Source of the DNA: CAYPFY01 sp964410105
GTDB taxonomy: Bacteria; Bacteroidota; Ignavibacteria; UBA10030; SZUA-254
Direction of reading: 5' to 3'
Length of the DNA stretch: 64,000 nt
Assembly (NCBI GenBank): GCA_964410105.1
Contig: CAYPFY010000011.1
Span: forward strand, 1-64,000
The notes under the pieces: model-generated
What the model was told of the DNA's origin: nothing
The model's input: the letters and a program-made list of their open reading frames with translations, nothing else
The model's database searches: none
Program-made: the position numbers and the translations under genes
Shown here: piece by piece, positions 41,102 to 49,717 of the stretch
Numbering within the stretch: the first letter of the stretch is position 1
Layout of the letters: each line of letters starts with the position of its first letter

Positions 41102-42574
41102 TTACCAGTGCCTGAGGAGATCGATCAGGAGGCGCACGCCTACCCCGGAGCCCCCTTTCGGAGCATAGGGGAGGCCCTCTTCGAGAGTTGCAGGCCCGGC
41201 GATGTCGAGATGCGCCCAGCTGTAGGCGCCGGTGAATTTCTTGAGGAAAAGAGCGGCCGTTATGGCTCCGCCCCACCGTCCCCCGGTGTTCTTGACATCG
41301 GCGACATCGCTCTTGATTTGTTTCTCATATTCCTCGAACATCGGCAGCTGCCAGACCCGTTCATACGTGCGTTCCCCGGCGGATTTGATCTTCGACATGA
41401 TCTCTTCGTCGTTCCCCATCAGGCCGGTCGCGTGGTGCCCCAGAGCCACAACGCACGCCCCGGTCAGCGTGGCGAGATCGATCACCGCCTTCGGTTTATA
41501 CTCGGACGCGTAGCCGAGAGCGTCCGCGAGGATCAGCCGGCCTTCGGCGTCCGTGTTATCAACCTCTGATGTCTTCCCGCCATAATGCGTGATAATGTCT
41601 CCGGGCCTCATGGCGGATCCTCCCAGAAGGTTTTCCGTGGCGGGGATCAGCCCGACGATATGGAGGGGAATCTTAAGTCGTGACGCGGCCTCGAGCGTCC
41701 CGATGACGGCGGCGCCGCCGCTCATATCCATTTTCATCTCGCCCATCCCCGCCGAGGGCTTGATGGAGATCCCGCCGGCGTCGAACGTAACTCCCTTTCC
41801 CACGAGGACGATCGTGTCGAGGCCGCGGCGGCCCGAATTATGTTCGAGGATTATGAATCTCGGGGGGCGCGTGCTTCCCTCGCTCACGGCCGAGAGCCCG
41901 CCGAACCCCGCGCGCGAGATCCTTTGCTTGTCCCAGGCGTTCACCCGGTATCCGTGCCGGGCGCCCGAGCGGCGCGCTGCCTCGGCCAGAGTTTCTGGAT
42001 AGATTTCGTTGCCGGGTGCGTTGGCGAGATCCCGCGCCAGGAACACCGCCTCGCACACGATCCGAACTTCCCCCAAAATCCTGCGGACAGATCGCTCCGA
42101 GTCACTATCCGTGACGAGTGTGATCCCGCGGAGCTTGGGCGTCCGGTCCTTTTTCTCGGTCCTGTACTTGTCATAAGAATATTGTGAAAGAAACGCTCCC
42201 TCCGCGATCGCAGAGGCGGTATCTTCCGCGGGCTTTTGAGGGAGGAGAAACGCAAGGTGTTCGGCATGGGATGCAGCCGCGGCACGCGCTGCTACACCGG
42301 CAGCACGCCGGTAGACCTCATGCGTGGGCTTTTCACCGACCCCGACGAGCCACAGCCGGGGCGCCGCAAGGGCTCCGTCAGTGAAGAGCGGAAGGATCTC
42401 CTCCCGCTTTCCCGAGAATTTTTGAAGATCAACCGCTCTGTCGAGCCGCCTTCCCAGCCAGCGGCGAAGCGTTCCGATGTCCTGCGTGAATGACGAGCGC
42501 TCCTGTCCGATGAAGAGCGCTACTCCGTCCGCTTTCACCTGTCGCAGAGTGGATCGGCTTGAGTTAAGTTTCAT
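41102..42574 (-). CDS. pepA: Leucyl aminopeptidase (M17)
   Basis: This is a 490-residue hexameric dizinc aminopeptidase. The ATG at 42574 is chosen because it has an AAAGGAAG site and overlaps the previous stop as ATGA. Metal and catalytic motifs are VLVGKGVTFDAGGISIKPS (Lys and Asp), KMDMSGGAAVIG, and the signature NTDAEGRLILADAL. It releases N-terminal residues from short peptides in the cytoplasm and would complement the PepT peptidases at 9961-14765. Confidence 0.96.
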   Translation of the reverse strand: MKLNSSRSTLRQVKADGVALFIGQERSSFTQDIGTLRRWLGRRLDRAVDLQKFSGKREEILPLFTDGALAAPRLWLVGVGEKPTHEVYRRAAGVAARAAAASHAEHLAFLLPQKPAEDTASAIAEGAFLSQYSYDKYRTEKKDRTPKLRGITLVTDSDSERSVRRILGEVRIVCEAVFLARDLANAPGNEIYPETLAEAARRSGARHGYRVNAWDKQRISRAGFGGLSAVSEGSTRPPRFIILEHNSGRRGLDTIVLVGKGVTFDAGGISIKPSAGMGEMKMDMSGGAAVIGTLEAASRLKIPLHIVGLIPATENLLGGSAMRPGDIITHYGGKTSEVDNTDAEGRLILADALGYASEYKPKAVIDLATLTGACVVALGHHATGLMGNDEEIMSKIKSAGERTYERVWQLPMFEEYEKQIKSDVADVKNTGGRWGGAITAALFLKKFTGAYSWAHLDIAGPATLEEGLPYAPKGGSGVGVRLLIDLLRHW

Positions 42575-43569
42575 GGTTCTTCCTTTGACGTGCAAAATCG
42601 TTCAGCCCGGGCGATGACGCTCGCGACGACTTCCTCCAAGATCCGGTCTCGAAGTCGCGCTCCGGCGGCGTTGAGATGGCCGTTGCCGCCGAATTCCTTG
42701 GCGAGCTCATTGATGGGGATATCTCCCTTGGACCGGAAACTCACCTTCACCCCGTCCTTCAGCTCGTTGAACAGCAGGCCCACGACGACGCCCTTGATGC
42801 TCATCGGGTAGCTGGTGAAGTTATCCGTGTCCACCTCGTTCGTACCGGTGTCGCGGAACATTTTCTGCGTGCAGGCGATATAGGCGAGCCTGCCGTCATA
42901 GGCCGTCGTCATCGATTCGAGCGCCTCTCCCAGAAGTCTCAGCCGGTTCGAGCTCCATTGCTCGTAAACATTGGCAAAGGACTCTGTCGGGTCGGCGCCG
43001 CAGTCGAGGAGATCAGCCGCGATGCGATGGATCTCGCTGTCTGTGCGGGGGTAGCGAAAGGATCCGGTATCGGTCATGATTGCCGTGTAGAGCGGGATGG
43101 CGATTTCCCTCGAAATCCGGACGTCGCCAGCCAGGAGGAGCCGGTATACCATTTCACCCGTCGAGGTCGCATCATCATCGACTAAATATCTGTCGGCGAA
43201 GCTATCCGGCTCACGGTGATGATCGATGACGATCTTAACGGCCCCGCTTTCCCTCACCCATTTTTCCAGGGAGCGCAGCCGCTCGGGCTGATTGGTGTCG
43301 AGGATGACGATCACCTCAGCGGCCCTGATGGCATCGGAATCTTTTACCGGGGAGAATATGACGATCTCGCGGCCTGCGTCCATCCACAGGTAATTCTCTG
43401 GCGTCTGGCTGTGGTTGATGATCCTGGCTGATTTTCCCATCAGCCTCAGCGCCCGGGCGAGAGCAAGCTCCGATCCCAACCCATCGCCGTCCGGATTCAC
43501 ATGGGTCGTGAGCACGAAATTCGTGTGGGAACGAATGACGGCCAGGATCTCGTCGACGCTCGAAATCAT
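42571..43569 (-). CDS. nrnA: NrnA-type DHH/DHHA1 oligoribonuclease/pAp phosphatase
   Basis: This is a 332-residue DHH-family phosphoesterase that degrades nano-RNAs and 3'-phosphoadenosine 5'-phosphate. DHH motifs run in order: TTHVNPDGDGLGSELAL, VILDTNQPERL, VIDHHREPDSFAD and the C-terminal DHHA1 signature SFRSKGDIPINELAKEFGGNGH. It takes the place of Orn in organisms that lack it. Its 3' end overlaps pepA by four bases. Confidence 0.92.
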   Translation of the reverse strand: MISSVDEILAVIRSHTNFVLTTHVNPDGDGLGSELALARALRLMGKSARIINHSQTPENYLWMDAGREIVIFSPVKDSDAIRAAEVIVILDTNQPERLRSLEKWVRESGAVKIVIDHHREPDSFADRYLVDDDATSTGEMVYRLLLAGDVRISREIAIPLYTAIMTDTGSFRYPRTDSEIHRIAADLLDCGADPTESFANVYEQWSSNRLRLLGEALESMTTAYDGRLAYIACTQKMFRDTGTNEVDTDNFTSYPMSIKGVVVGLLFNELKDGVKVSFRSKGDIPINELAKEFGGNGHLNAAGARLRDRILEEVVASVIARAERFCTSKEEP

Positions 43570-43641
43570 GGGGAACTAAAAGGGCGAGAATCGCTTCTCG
43601 CCCGTCTGATCGGGGAGTATCCGGGCCGCCGCGTCACGACG

Positions 43642-44691
43642 CTACTGGATGCTCCAGGTCTCTCCATGATTGAGGAGCTTTTCGAGATTCCCCTCCCCCT
43701 GCTTTGCGATCGCCTGCTGGATCTGCCGCGACATTTCGGTCTCGTACAACGGCCGCTGGACCGCATACACCACGCCCACCGGCCGGGGCAGTTCCGGGAG
43801 GCTCGACATCCTTGCAAGGATGAACGAGAGCATCGTGTCCCTCTCGTTGTGCACGATGAGGTCATTCACCGAGTGGGATCCGTCGCTGAGCGACACGACG
43901 CGAGGCGTGAAGCCTTCGAGCTTCAGCCCCTTGTCTTTCTCCCTGCCGAAGATCATCGGTTTCCCGTGCTCGATGAACACGACGTTGTCGTCCTTTGTCT
44001 CCTTCTCGGTGAACGTGAAAAACGCCCCGTCGTTGAAGACGTTGCAGTTCTGGTAAATCTCGACGAACGCTGTCCCCTTGTGTTCCGCCGCCCGCCGGAT
44101 GACCGATTGCAGGTGCTTCGGATCCCGGTCGAGCGTCCGCGCGACAAACGATGCCTCGGCCCCGAGGGCGACGAGGAGCGGGCTGAAGGGATGGTCCACC
44201 GACCCGAAGGGGGTCGATTTTGTGACCTTTCCGAACTCGGACGTGGGGGAGTATTGTCCCTTTGTCAATCCGTAGATCTGATTATTGAAAAGGAGTATTT
44301 TCAGGTCGATGTTGCGCCGGCACGCATGGATGAGGTGGTTGCCGCCGATGCTCAGTCCGTCCCCGTCTCCCGTGGCGACCCAGACCGTGAGGTCGGGGCG
44401 GGCGACCTTCAGCCCCGTCGCAATGGCGGGGGCGCGTCCGTGGATCCCGTGAAACCCGTACGTATCCATGTAGTAGGGAAAGCGGCTGGAGCAGCCGATT
44501 CCCGAGACGAAGACCAAATTGTGCTTGGGGATATTGAGCTCGGGCATGACCCGCTGCACCTGGGCGAGGATCGAATAATCCCCGCACCCGGGACACCAGC
44601 GGACGTCCTGATCAGACTGAAAATCCTTGGCCGTCGGTTTGACCTGGGGGGTCTTCGGCGCATCCTTCAACGTTTCTTCAACGAGATTCAT
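43642..44691 (-). CDS. korB: 2-oxoacid:ferredoxin oxidoreductase subunit beta (KorB)
   Basis: This is a 349-residue thiamine-diphosphate-binding subunit. It shows the [4Fe-4S]-ligand segment RWCPGCGDYSIL, GIGCSSRFPYYMDTYGFHGIHGRAPAIATG, the ThDP motif ATGDGDGLSIGGNHLIHACRRN, and LLFNNQIYGLTKGQ. With KorA it interconverts 2-oxoglutarate and succinyl-CoA using ferredoxin, working in an oxidative or a reductive TCA cycle. A pyruvate-specific enzyme is less likely given the two-subunit form. Its start overlaps the korA stop. Confidence 0.92.
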   Translation of the reverse strand: MNLVEETLKDAPKTPQVKPTAKDFQSDQDVRWCPGCGDYSILAQVQRVMPELNIPKHNLVFVSGIGCSSRFPYYMDTYGFHGIHGRAPAIATGLKVARPDLTVWVATGDGDGLSIGGNHLIHACRRNIDLKILLFNNQIYGLTKGQYSPTSEFGKVTKSTPFGSVDHPFSPLLVALGAEASFVARTLDRDPKHLQSVIRRAAEHKGTAFVEIYQNCNVFNDGAFFTFTEKETKDDNVVFIEHGKPMIFGREKDKGLKLEGFTPRVVSLSDGSHSVNDLIVHNERDTMLSFILARMSSLPELPRPVGVVYAVQRPLYETEMSRQIQQAIAKQGEGNLEKLLNHGETWSIQ

Positions 44692-46526
44692 ACTTTTCCT
44701 CTCATCAGTTCATCAATCTTTTTCTCGATCTCGACCGACTTGAACGGCAGCCCCTGGACCTTATTGAGGGAGACCGCAGGGACGAGGTATTTTGAGCGGA
44801 TCAGCCTCGACAGCTGGCCGAGGTTCAGTTCCGGTATGAGAATTTGCTTGAAACTGTACAAAACTTCGCCGAGGTTTCTCGGGAACGGGTTGATGTATTT
44901 CAGGTGAAGGTGAGAGACCGACTTTCCCTCGCGTCGTTTTGCCTCGACGGCTGTCCTGATGGCACCATATGTCCCGCCCCACCCGAGTACGAGCAATTCG
45001 CCCTTCGCATCCCCCTCCGGGCTCACGACGGGGATGTCGTCGGCGATCCGATCGACCTTGGACTGCCTCATACGCACCATGAACTCGTGGTTTTCCGGGT
45101 CGTAGCTGACGTTGCCGGTGATGTGCTGTTTTTCGAGCCCGCCGATGCGGTGTTCGAGTCCGGGCGTCCCCGGGATCGCCCAGGGGCGGGCGAGCGTCTT
45201 GTCATCCCGCGAGTAGGGCTGAAAACCCTCGGGGTCGGTCCGGAACGTAGGCGAGATGTCGGGAAGCTGCGACACCTGCGGTATGAGCCAGGGTTCGGCG
45301 CCGTTCGCCAGATAACCGTCGGTGAGCAGGATGACGGGAGTCATGTACTTTATCGCAATGCGGACAGCCTCAAAAGCCATCATGAAACAGTCGGCAGGTG
45401 TGCACGCCGCGATGACGGGGATCGGCGCTTCGCTGTTTCTACCATAGACGGCCTGGAGGAGATCAGCCTGTTCCGTTTTCGTCGGAAGCCCTGTGCTCGG
45501 CCCGCCCCTCTGGACGTCGATGACTACAAGCGGCAATTCAAGCATGACCGCAAGCCCCATGGCCTCCCCCTTGAGGGCCATTCCCGGTCCGCTCGTCGTC
45601 GTGGCCCCGATCGAACCCCCGTAGGCGGCGCCGATCGCCGAGGTGATGCCGGCGATCTCATCCTCGGCCTGGAAGGTTTTCACACGGAAATTCTTGTGGC
45701 GGGAAAGTTCGTGGAGGATGTCGCTGGCCGGGGTGATCGGATAGCTGCCGAGGAACAGATCGAGCCCCGATTTGACCGATGCGGCGATCAATCCCCATGC
45801 GACCGCCTCGTTGCCGGTGACGCTGCGGTATTTGCCGGGCAACAGGGCGGCAGGCTTCACCTCATAGCGCGCGGCGAAGATCTCTGTGGTCTCGCCGAAC
45901 GCATATCCGGCCTTGAGCACCCGGGTGTTCGCCTCGATGATTTCGGGGGTTTTCCGGAATTTCTCCTGTATCCACTTGATGGTGGGCTCCATCGGACGCG
46001 AAAACATCCAGTACATCATGCCCAGGGCGAAGAAATTCTTGCTCCGGTCGATGACCTTGTTCGAAAGCCCGAGCTCTTCCAGCGCGTTGTGCGTGAGTTT
46101 CGTGATGTCGACGGCGTGGAGCTGGAATCTTTTGAGGGAATCGTCATCAAGGGGGTTCCTGTCGTAGCCGGCGAGCTTCAGGTTTTTCTCATTGAAGCCG
46201 TCGCTGTTGGCGATAATGATCCCCCCGTCGCGCAGGCTCCGCAGGTTTACCTTCAGCGCGGCCGGATTCATGGCGACGAGCACGTCGCAAATGTCACCGG
46301 GGGTGTTGATCTCGGTTGAACCGAAGTGAATCTGGAATCCGCTCACACCGAACAGGGTGCCCGCAGGTGCGCGGATCTCGGCCGGGTAGTCGGGGAGAGT
46401 GCTGAGATCATTTCCCAGAAGCGCGGTCGTGCTTGTGAACTGCATTCCCGTCAGTTGCATGCCGTCGCCGGAGTCTCCGGCGAAACGGATCGTCACTTCA
46501 TCAAGGTTTTTGAGTGTCTTGCTCAT
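44688..46526 (-). CDS. korA: 2-oxoacid:ferredoxin oxidoreductase subunit alpha (fused gamma-alpha, KorA)
   Basis: This is a 612-residue subunit. The gamma domain (about 1-190: VTIRFAGDSGDGMQLTG, FGSTEINTPGDICDVLVAMN) is fused in front of the pyrimidine-binding alpha region (EAVAWGLIAASVKSGLD, YPITPASDILHELS, and QRGGPSTGLPTKTEQADL). This gamma-alpha fusion plus a separate beta subunit is typical of the KorAB enzymes of Bacteroidota/Chlorobi and of Mycobacterium. It is cotranscribed with korB (ATG overlap). Confidence 0.93.
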   Translation of the reverse strand: MSKTLKNLDEVTIRFAGDSGDGMQLTGMQFTSTTALLGNDLSTLPDYPAEIRAPAGTLFGVSGFQIHFGSTEINTPGDICDVLVAMNPAALKVNLRSLRDGGIIIANSDGFNEKNLKLAGYDRNPLDDDSLKRFQLHAVDITKLTHNALEELGLSNKVIDRSKNFFALGMMYWMFSRPMEPTIKWIQEKFRKTPEIIEANTRVLKAGYAFGETTEIFAARYEVKPAALLPGKYRSVTGNEAVAWGLIAASVKSGLDLFLGSYPITPASDILHELSRHKNFRVKTFQAEDEIAGITSAIGAAYGGSIGATTTSGPGMALKGEAMGLAVMLELPLVVIDVQRGGPSTGLPTKTEQADLLQAVYGRNSEAPIPVIAACTPADCFMMAFEAVRIAIKYMTPVILLTDGYLANGAEPWLIPQVSQLPDISPTFRTDPEGFQPYSRDDKTLARPWAIPGTPGLEHRIGGLEKQHITGNVSYDPENHEFMVRMRQSKVDRIADDIPVVSPEGDAKGELLVLGWGGTYGAIRTAVEAKRREGKSVSHLHLKYINPFPRNLGEVLYSFKQILIPELNLGQLSRLIRSKYLVPAVSLNKVQGLPFKSVEIEKKIDELMRGKV

Positions 46527-46541
46527 AAGGGGTTTGGTTTA

Positions 46542-47276
46542 TTATCCTATTTCACCGAGGAAGGGAAACCATTTCGAGAGGTAGCCGGAGAGAATCGTCA
46601 GGGAGTTGGTGAATATCAATGCCCCGACGGCGATGAGCATGATTCCTCCTACCAGTTCGACGGTGTGAAAATACCGTTTGAACCTGTCGAACACCGAATA
46701 AAAGGCGCTGATGCTCACTCCCGTGAGGATGAAGGGGATCCCCAGTCCGAGCGAGTATGACGTGAGAAGGATGACCCCCTTGCCGATAGTATCCTGCTGG
46801 CTCGCGATTGTGAGGATCGCGGCAAGGATCGGTCCGATGCACGGAGTCCAGCCGAAGGCGAAGGCGAGGCCCACAAGGAATGAGCCGAAGTATCCAAGCT
46901 TTTTCCCTGCCGAATGAAAGCGTTTCTCGTAATTGAGGAACGGAATTCTGTAAAATCCCGCCATGTGGATCCCGAAAAGGACGATGACCACCCCGGCGAC
47001 CTTGCCGATCACGTTGATCTGCTCGTGAAGGAATTTTCCCACCACCGTGGCGGAGGCGCCCAGGGCTATGAAGACGAGGCTGAAGCCGAGGACGAAAAAA
47101 AGGGAGTTTCCGAGTATCTTATTGCGGAGGAGGGACCGCCCTCCGGAATCCTGCATCTCGTCGAACGTAAGGCCCGAGATGAACGAAAGGTAACCGGGAA
47201 CGATGGGAAGAACGCAAGGGGAGACGAACGAGAGTAACCCGAACCCGAATGCTGTCAGAATCCCGACATTTTCCAA
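46542..47276 (-). CDS. ccdA: CcdA-type thiol-disulfide transport / cytochrome c biogenesis membrane protein
   Basis: This is a 244-residue protein with six membrane segments. It has the two redox cysteines in FVSPCVLPIVPGYLSF and FGWTPCIGPILAAIL, the reduced DsbD/CcdA core. It carries electrons from cytoplasmic thioredoxin to periplasmic thiol proteins, including apocytochrome c maturation factors. No cytochrome or Ccs genes are near. It lies upstream of korAB on the same strand with a 15 bp gap. Confidence 0.93.
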   Translation of the reverse strand: MENVGILTAFGFGLLSFVSPCVLPIVPGYLSFISGLTFDEMQDSGGRSLLRNKILGNSLFFVLGFSLVFIALGASATVVGKFLHEQINVIGKVAGVVIVLFGIHMAGFYRIPFLNYEKRFHSAGKKLGYFGSFLVGLAFAFGWTPCIGPILAAILTIASQQDTIGKGVILLTSYSLGLGIPFILTGVSISAFYSVFDRFKRYFHTVELVGGIMLIAVGALIFTNSLTILSGYLSKWFPFLGEIG

Positions 47277-47328
47277 ATCATATCCTCAGAGTCTACCCTC
47301 GAAAAATACCACTTTTTCAGCTAAAAAG

Positions 47329-47772
47329 CTATTCCCTCACGACCCAGACCTTGACGGTCCCGGTGACGCTCGCGTGTAGTCTTACGCCGATGGAGTATAT
47401 CCCCAGCGCCTTGATCGGCTCCTCAAGGTTGATGATACGCTTGTCCATGGTGATCCCCTTCTCTTTGAGGGCATCGGCAATCATCTGGGAGGTGACGGAG
47501 CCGAAGAGCTTCTCATCCTCCCCCACCTTGACTTTCAGGGTTATCGAAAGCTTGCCCAGCTCCGTCGCCAGCTTCTCGGCGTGGCGCAACTCCTTATTCT
47601 GGCGTTCAGAGAGCTGTTTCTTCTCCTCCTCCAGCGTCCGCAGATTCCCGCCGGTGGCGACATAGCCGATTTTCCGCGGTATGAGGTAATTTCGCGCGTA
47701 GCCGTCTTTCACCTCGACGATATCGCCGATCTTTCCCAGCTTATCGTGGTCCTGGCGCAGTATGATCTTCAT
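47329..47772 (-). CDS. rplI: 50S ribosomal protein bL9
   Basis: This is a 147-residue protein. The ATG at 47772 is selected by the TAGGAG site upstream and gives the standard start MKIILRQDHDKLGKIGDIV. The N-terminal domain with GYARNYLIPRKIGYVAT, the long connecting helix and the C-terminal LFGSVTSQMIADAL domain are all present. It is the last gene of the prs-to-rplI run. Confidence 0.97.
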   Translation of the reverse strand: MKIILRQDHDKLGKIGDIVEVKDGYARNYLIPRKIGYVATGGNLRTLEEEKKQLSERQNKELRHAEKLATELGKLSITLKVKVGEDEKLFGSVTSQMIADALKEKGITMDKRIINLEEPIKALGIYSIGVRLHASVTGTVKVWVVRE

Positions 47773-47782
47773 GAAAAAACTC

Positions 47783-48031
47783 CTACCGGATGGTTTCTGA
47801 GACAAAGGGGATCAGGGCCAGGTGACGGGCCCTTTTTATGGCCTGAACGAGCTGCCTCTGGTGCCTCGCGCATGTGCCGGTGATGCGCTTGGGGATGATC
47901 TTCCCCTGTTCCGACACGAATCGGATGAGCCGTTTCTCGTCCTTGTAGTCGATATAAATGTCCTTGCTGTCGCAGAACCGGCAGGTCCTGCGCTTCCTGA
48001 TTTGCTGGTCTTGTTTCGCCATACGTCTCAT
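47783..48031 (-). CDS. rpsR: 30S ribosomal protein bS18
   Basis: This 82-residue protein has the core CRFCDSKDIYIDYKDEKR and the family signature IIPKRITGTCARHQRQLVQAIKRAR. The ATG at 48031 overlaps the ssb stop (ATGA); an in-frame ATG at 48022 is better spaced from the AAGGA site and may be used instead. The CxxC next to Cys in GTCARH hints at zinc binding, known in some S18 proteins. It binds next to bS6 on the small subunit. Confidence 0.97.
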   Translation of the reverse strand: MRRMAKQDQQIRKRRTCRFCDSKDIYIDYKDEKRLIRFVSEQGKIIPKRITGTCARHQRQLVQAIKRARHLALIPFVSETIR

Positions 48032-48555
48032 GATCCTTGTGAATGGGGTTGCTCTTTGAGTAATTGCGATTCCTCGCTGGTGAGGAATTTGTCGAACGAG
48101 TCGTCCTCCACCGTCGAGGGCTCATCGTCATGGTGGTGGGCCGGAGTGCCGGGGACCGCCGCGGCCGAGACGTGCGGAGCGCCCGCAGCCATCTGTTCGG
48201 GCGTCACGGTCCGCTTGTTCAGGAACTGTATGCGCCGCGCCTTGATCTCGACAATATTCCGACTCACGCCGTCGTCGTTTTTGAAGACGTGGCTCTGGAG
48301 TTCCCCGTCGATGAGGACGGCGCTCCCTTTCTTCAGGCGGTTCGTGCAACTGTCGGCGAGCCGGTTCCAGGCGACCACGCCGACGTAGCAGACTTCCTCC
48401 TGCCACTGGTTATTGGCGTCCCGGTACTTCCGGTTGGATGCGATCGAGAAGTTCACGACCGGCGTCCCGTTCGTCGTCTGGCGGAAGACCGGGTCGCGGG
48501 TGAGATTGCCCGCGATCGCCACGCTGTTCAGTTCAGGCATTTTCAAGTCGGCCAT
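48028..48555 (-). CDS. ssb: Single-stranded DNA-binding protein
   Basis: This is a 175-residue protein with an OB-fold (about 10-112): SVAIAGNLTRDPVFRQTTNGTP, NFSIASNRKYRD, VAWNRLADSCTNRLKKGSAVLIDGEL. AAGGAG precedes the start. The C-terminal tail has an acidic segment EDDSFDKFL but the extreme end is PHSQGS, not the DDDIPF-like tip through which bacterial SSB recruits partner enzymes. It sits between rpsF and rpsR, the widely conserved rpsF-ssb-rpsR order. Confidence 0.95.
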   Translation of the reverse strand: MADLKMPELNSVAIAGNLTRDPVFRQTTNGTPVVNFSIASNRKYRDANNQWQEEVCYVGVVAWNRLADSCTNRLKKGSAVLIDGELQSHVFKNDDGVSRNIVEIKARRIQFLNKRTVTPEQMAAGAPHVSAAAVPGTPAHHHDDEPSTVEDDSFDKFLTSEESQLLKEQPHSQGS

Positions 48556-48564
48556 TTCCGCTCC

Positions 48565-49062
48565 TTAAGATTGTGTATGTTTGGGAGACTGAGACGACCC
48601 GCCGGCGGCGGCGGCATCGTCATCGAACAGCGGTTCCCTCTGCTTCGGGGCCTCCGGCTGGATCTGTGCGGAGGGTTGAGGCGGGGGAGTAGGGGGTGCC
48701 GGAGTAGGAGGAGGAGGCTGCGCTGCGGCGGCGGTCGCCTGCTGCTGCTGGCGGGCCTTCATCGCTTTCTTATCAACCTGAATCGTGAGGAACCGGAGGA
48801 TGTTTTCATCCAGCGTGTAGGTCCGCTCGAGCTGCGCATTCACCCCTCCCTCATCAAGGTATTCGATATTGACGTAGCAGCCGTTATTCTTTTTCTGGAT
48901 CGGGTAGGCGAGCCGCTTTCTCCCCCAGCGGTAGGTGGCGGTTATTTCCCCGCCATTCCGCGTGATCACCTCGGCGATATGACCGATTGCCGATTCAATC
49001 TGAGAATCCTCCAGAGAGGCGTTCAGGATAAAAGTTGTCTCATAAAGACGCTTTGACTTCAT
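48565..49062 (-). CDS. rpsF: 30S ribosomal protein bS6 with Pro/Ala/Gln-rich tail
   Basis: This is a 165-residue protein; the start at 49062 (MKSKRLYETTFILN) has AAGGGA upstream. The S6 fold occupies about residues 1-105 (EVITRNGGEITATYRWGRKRLAYPIQK, GCYVNIEYLD). The remaining 60 residues are low complexity, with poly-Gln, Ala and PPPPTPAPPTPPP stretches, longer than most bS6 tails. It is an RNA-binding small-subunit protein paired with bS18. Confidence 0.95.
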   Translation of the reverse strand: MKSKRLYETTFILNASLEDSQIESAIGHIAEVITRNGGEITATYRWGRKRLAYPIQKKNNGCYVNIEYLDEGGVNAQLERTYTLDENILRFLTIQVDKKAMKARQQQQATAAAAQPPPPTPAPPTPPPQPSAQIQPEAPKQREPLFDDDAAAAGGSSQSPKHTQS

Positions 49063-49129
49063 AGATGATCCCTTCGGACGTGGTGATGATGGCCCCGGAA
49101 TAATCGTGTTTCGAACTCCGGGACAGGGT

Positions 49130-49696
49130 TTACTCTTTTCGACGGCTGAGACGGCTCGAGGCCGAATCCAGACCGACTGTGACGATCGAGAACGCTGCGT
49201 CGCGGGCCGCAAGGACCGCATCCCGGACCGTCTCTCTCTCCTCATCGTCGAAAGGGGAGAGGACGAATTCGACGGCCCCGCTTCGTGTCTCTTTTCCGAT
49301 CCCGATGCGGAGCCTTGGAAAATCCTCGGTCTGCATATGGTAGATGATCGAGGAGAGTCCGTTGTGTCCCCCGGAACTTCCCCGACGCCTTATCCTTATC
49401 GTTCCGAGCGGCAGATGAAAATCGTCGAGAACGACGACCAGATCTTCCATTCGCGGACTGTATTTCTCAAAAACGTCACGGACCGCGAGACCCGAATTGT
49501 TCATGTAGGTCAGCGGCTTGACGAGGAGGAAATCGCTCTCTCCGTGCGTGGCGCGGGCCTCGAGATAGTCGCCGCTCCCGGCCTCAAACACGATCCGGAG
49601 CTTCTCGGCAATCGCGTCAACGACCTCGAATCCGATATTATGCCGCGTCCCGTCGTATTCCGAACCGGGATTGCCAAGCCCCACGATGATGTACAC
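49130..49696 (-). CDS. pth: Peptidyl-tRNA hydrolase
   Basis: This 188-residue enzyme frees tRNA from prematurely released peptidyl-tRNA. Key residues are in the start YIIVGLGNPGSEYDGTRHNIGF (catalytic His in TRHN), LVKPLTYMNNSG (Asn), VVLDDFHLPLG (Asp) and SSGGHNGLSSI. The rplY-pth order is conserved in many bacteria. A 67 bp gap separates it from rpsF. Confidence 0.96.
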   Translation of the reverse strand: MYIIVGLGNPGSEYDGTRHNIGFEVVDAIAEKLRIVFEAGSGDYLEARATHGESDFLLVKPLTYMNNSGLAVRDVFEKYSPRMEDLVVVLDDFHLPLGTIRIRRRGSSGGHNGLSSIIYHMQTEDFPRLRIGIGKETRSGAVEFVLSPFDDEERETVRDAVLAARDAAFSIVTVGLDSASSRLSRRKE

Positions 49697-49717
49697 TCGC
49701 GGACCCGGCTGAAATAC

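Noticed and set aside
44844..46319. 491-codon plus-strand open frame
   Set aside because: It is a shadow of korA; no signal, family or start site is seen.
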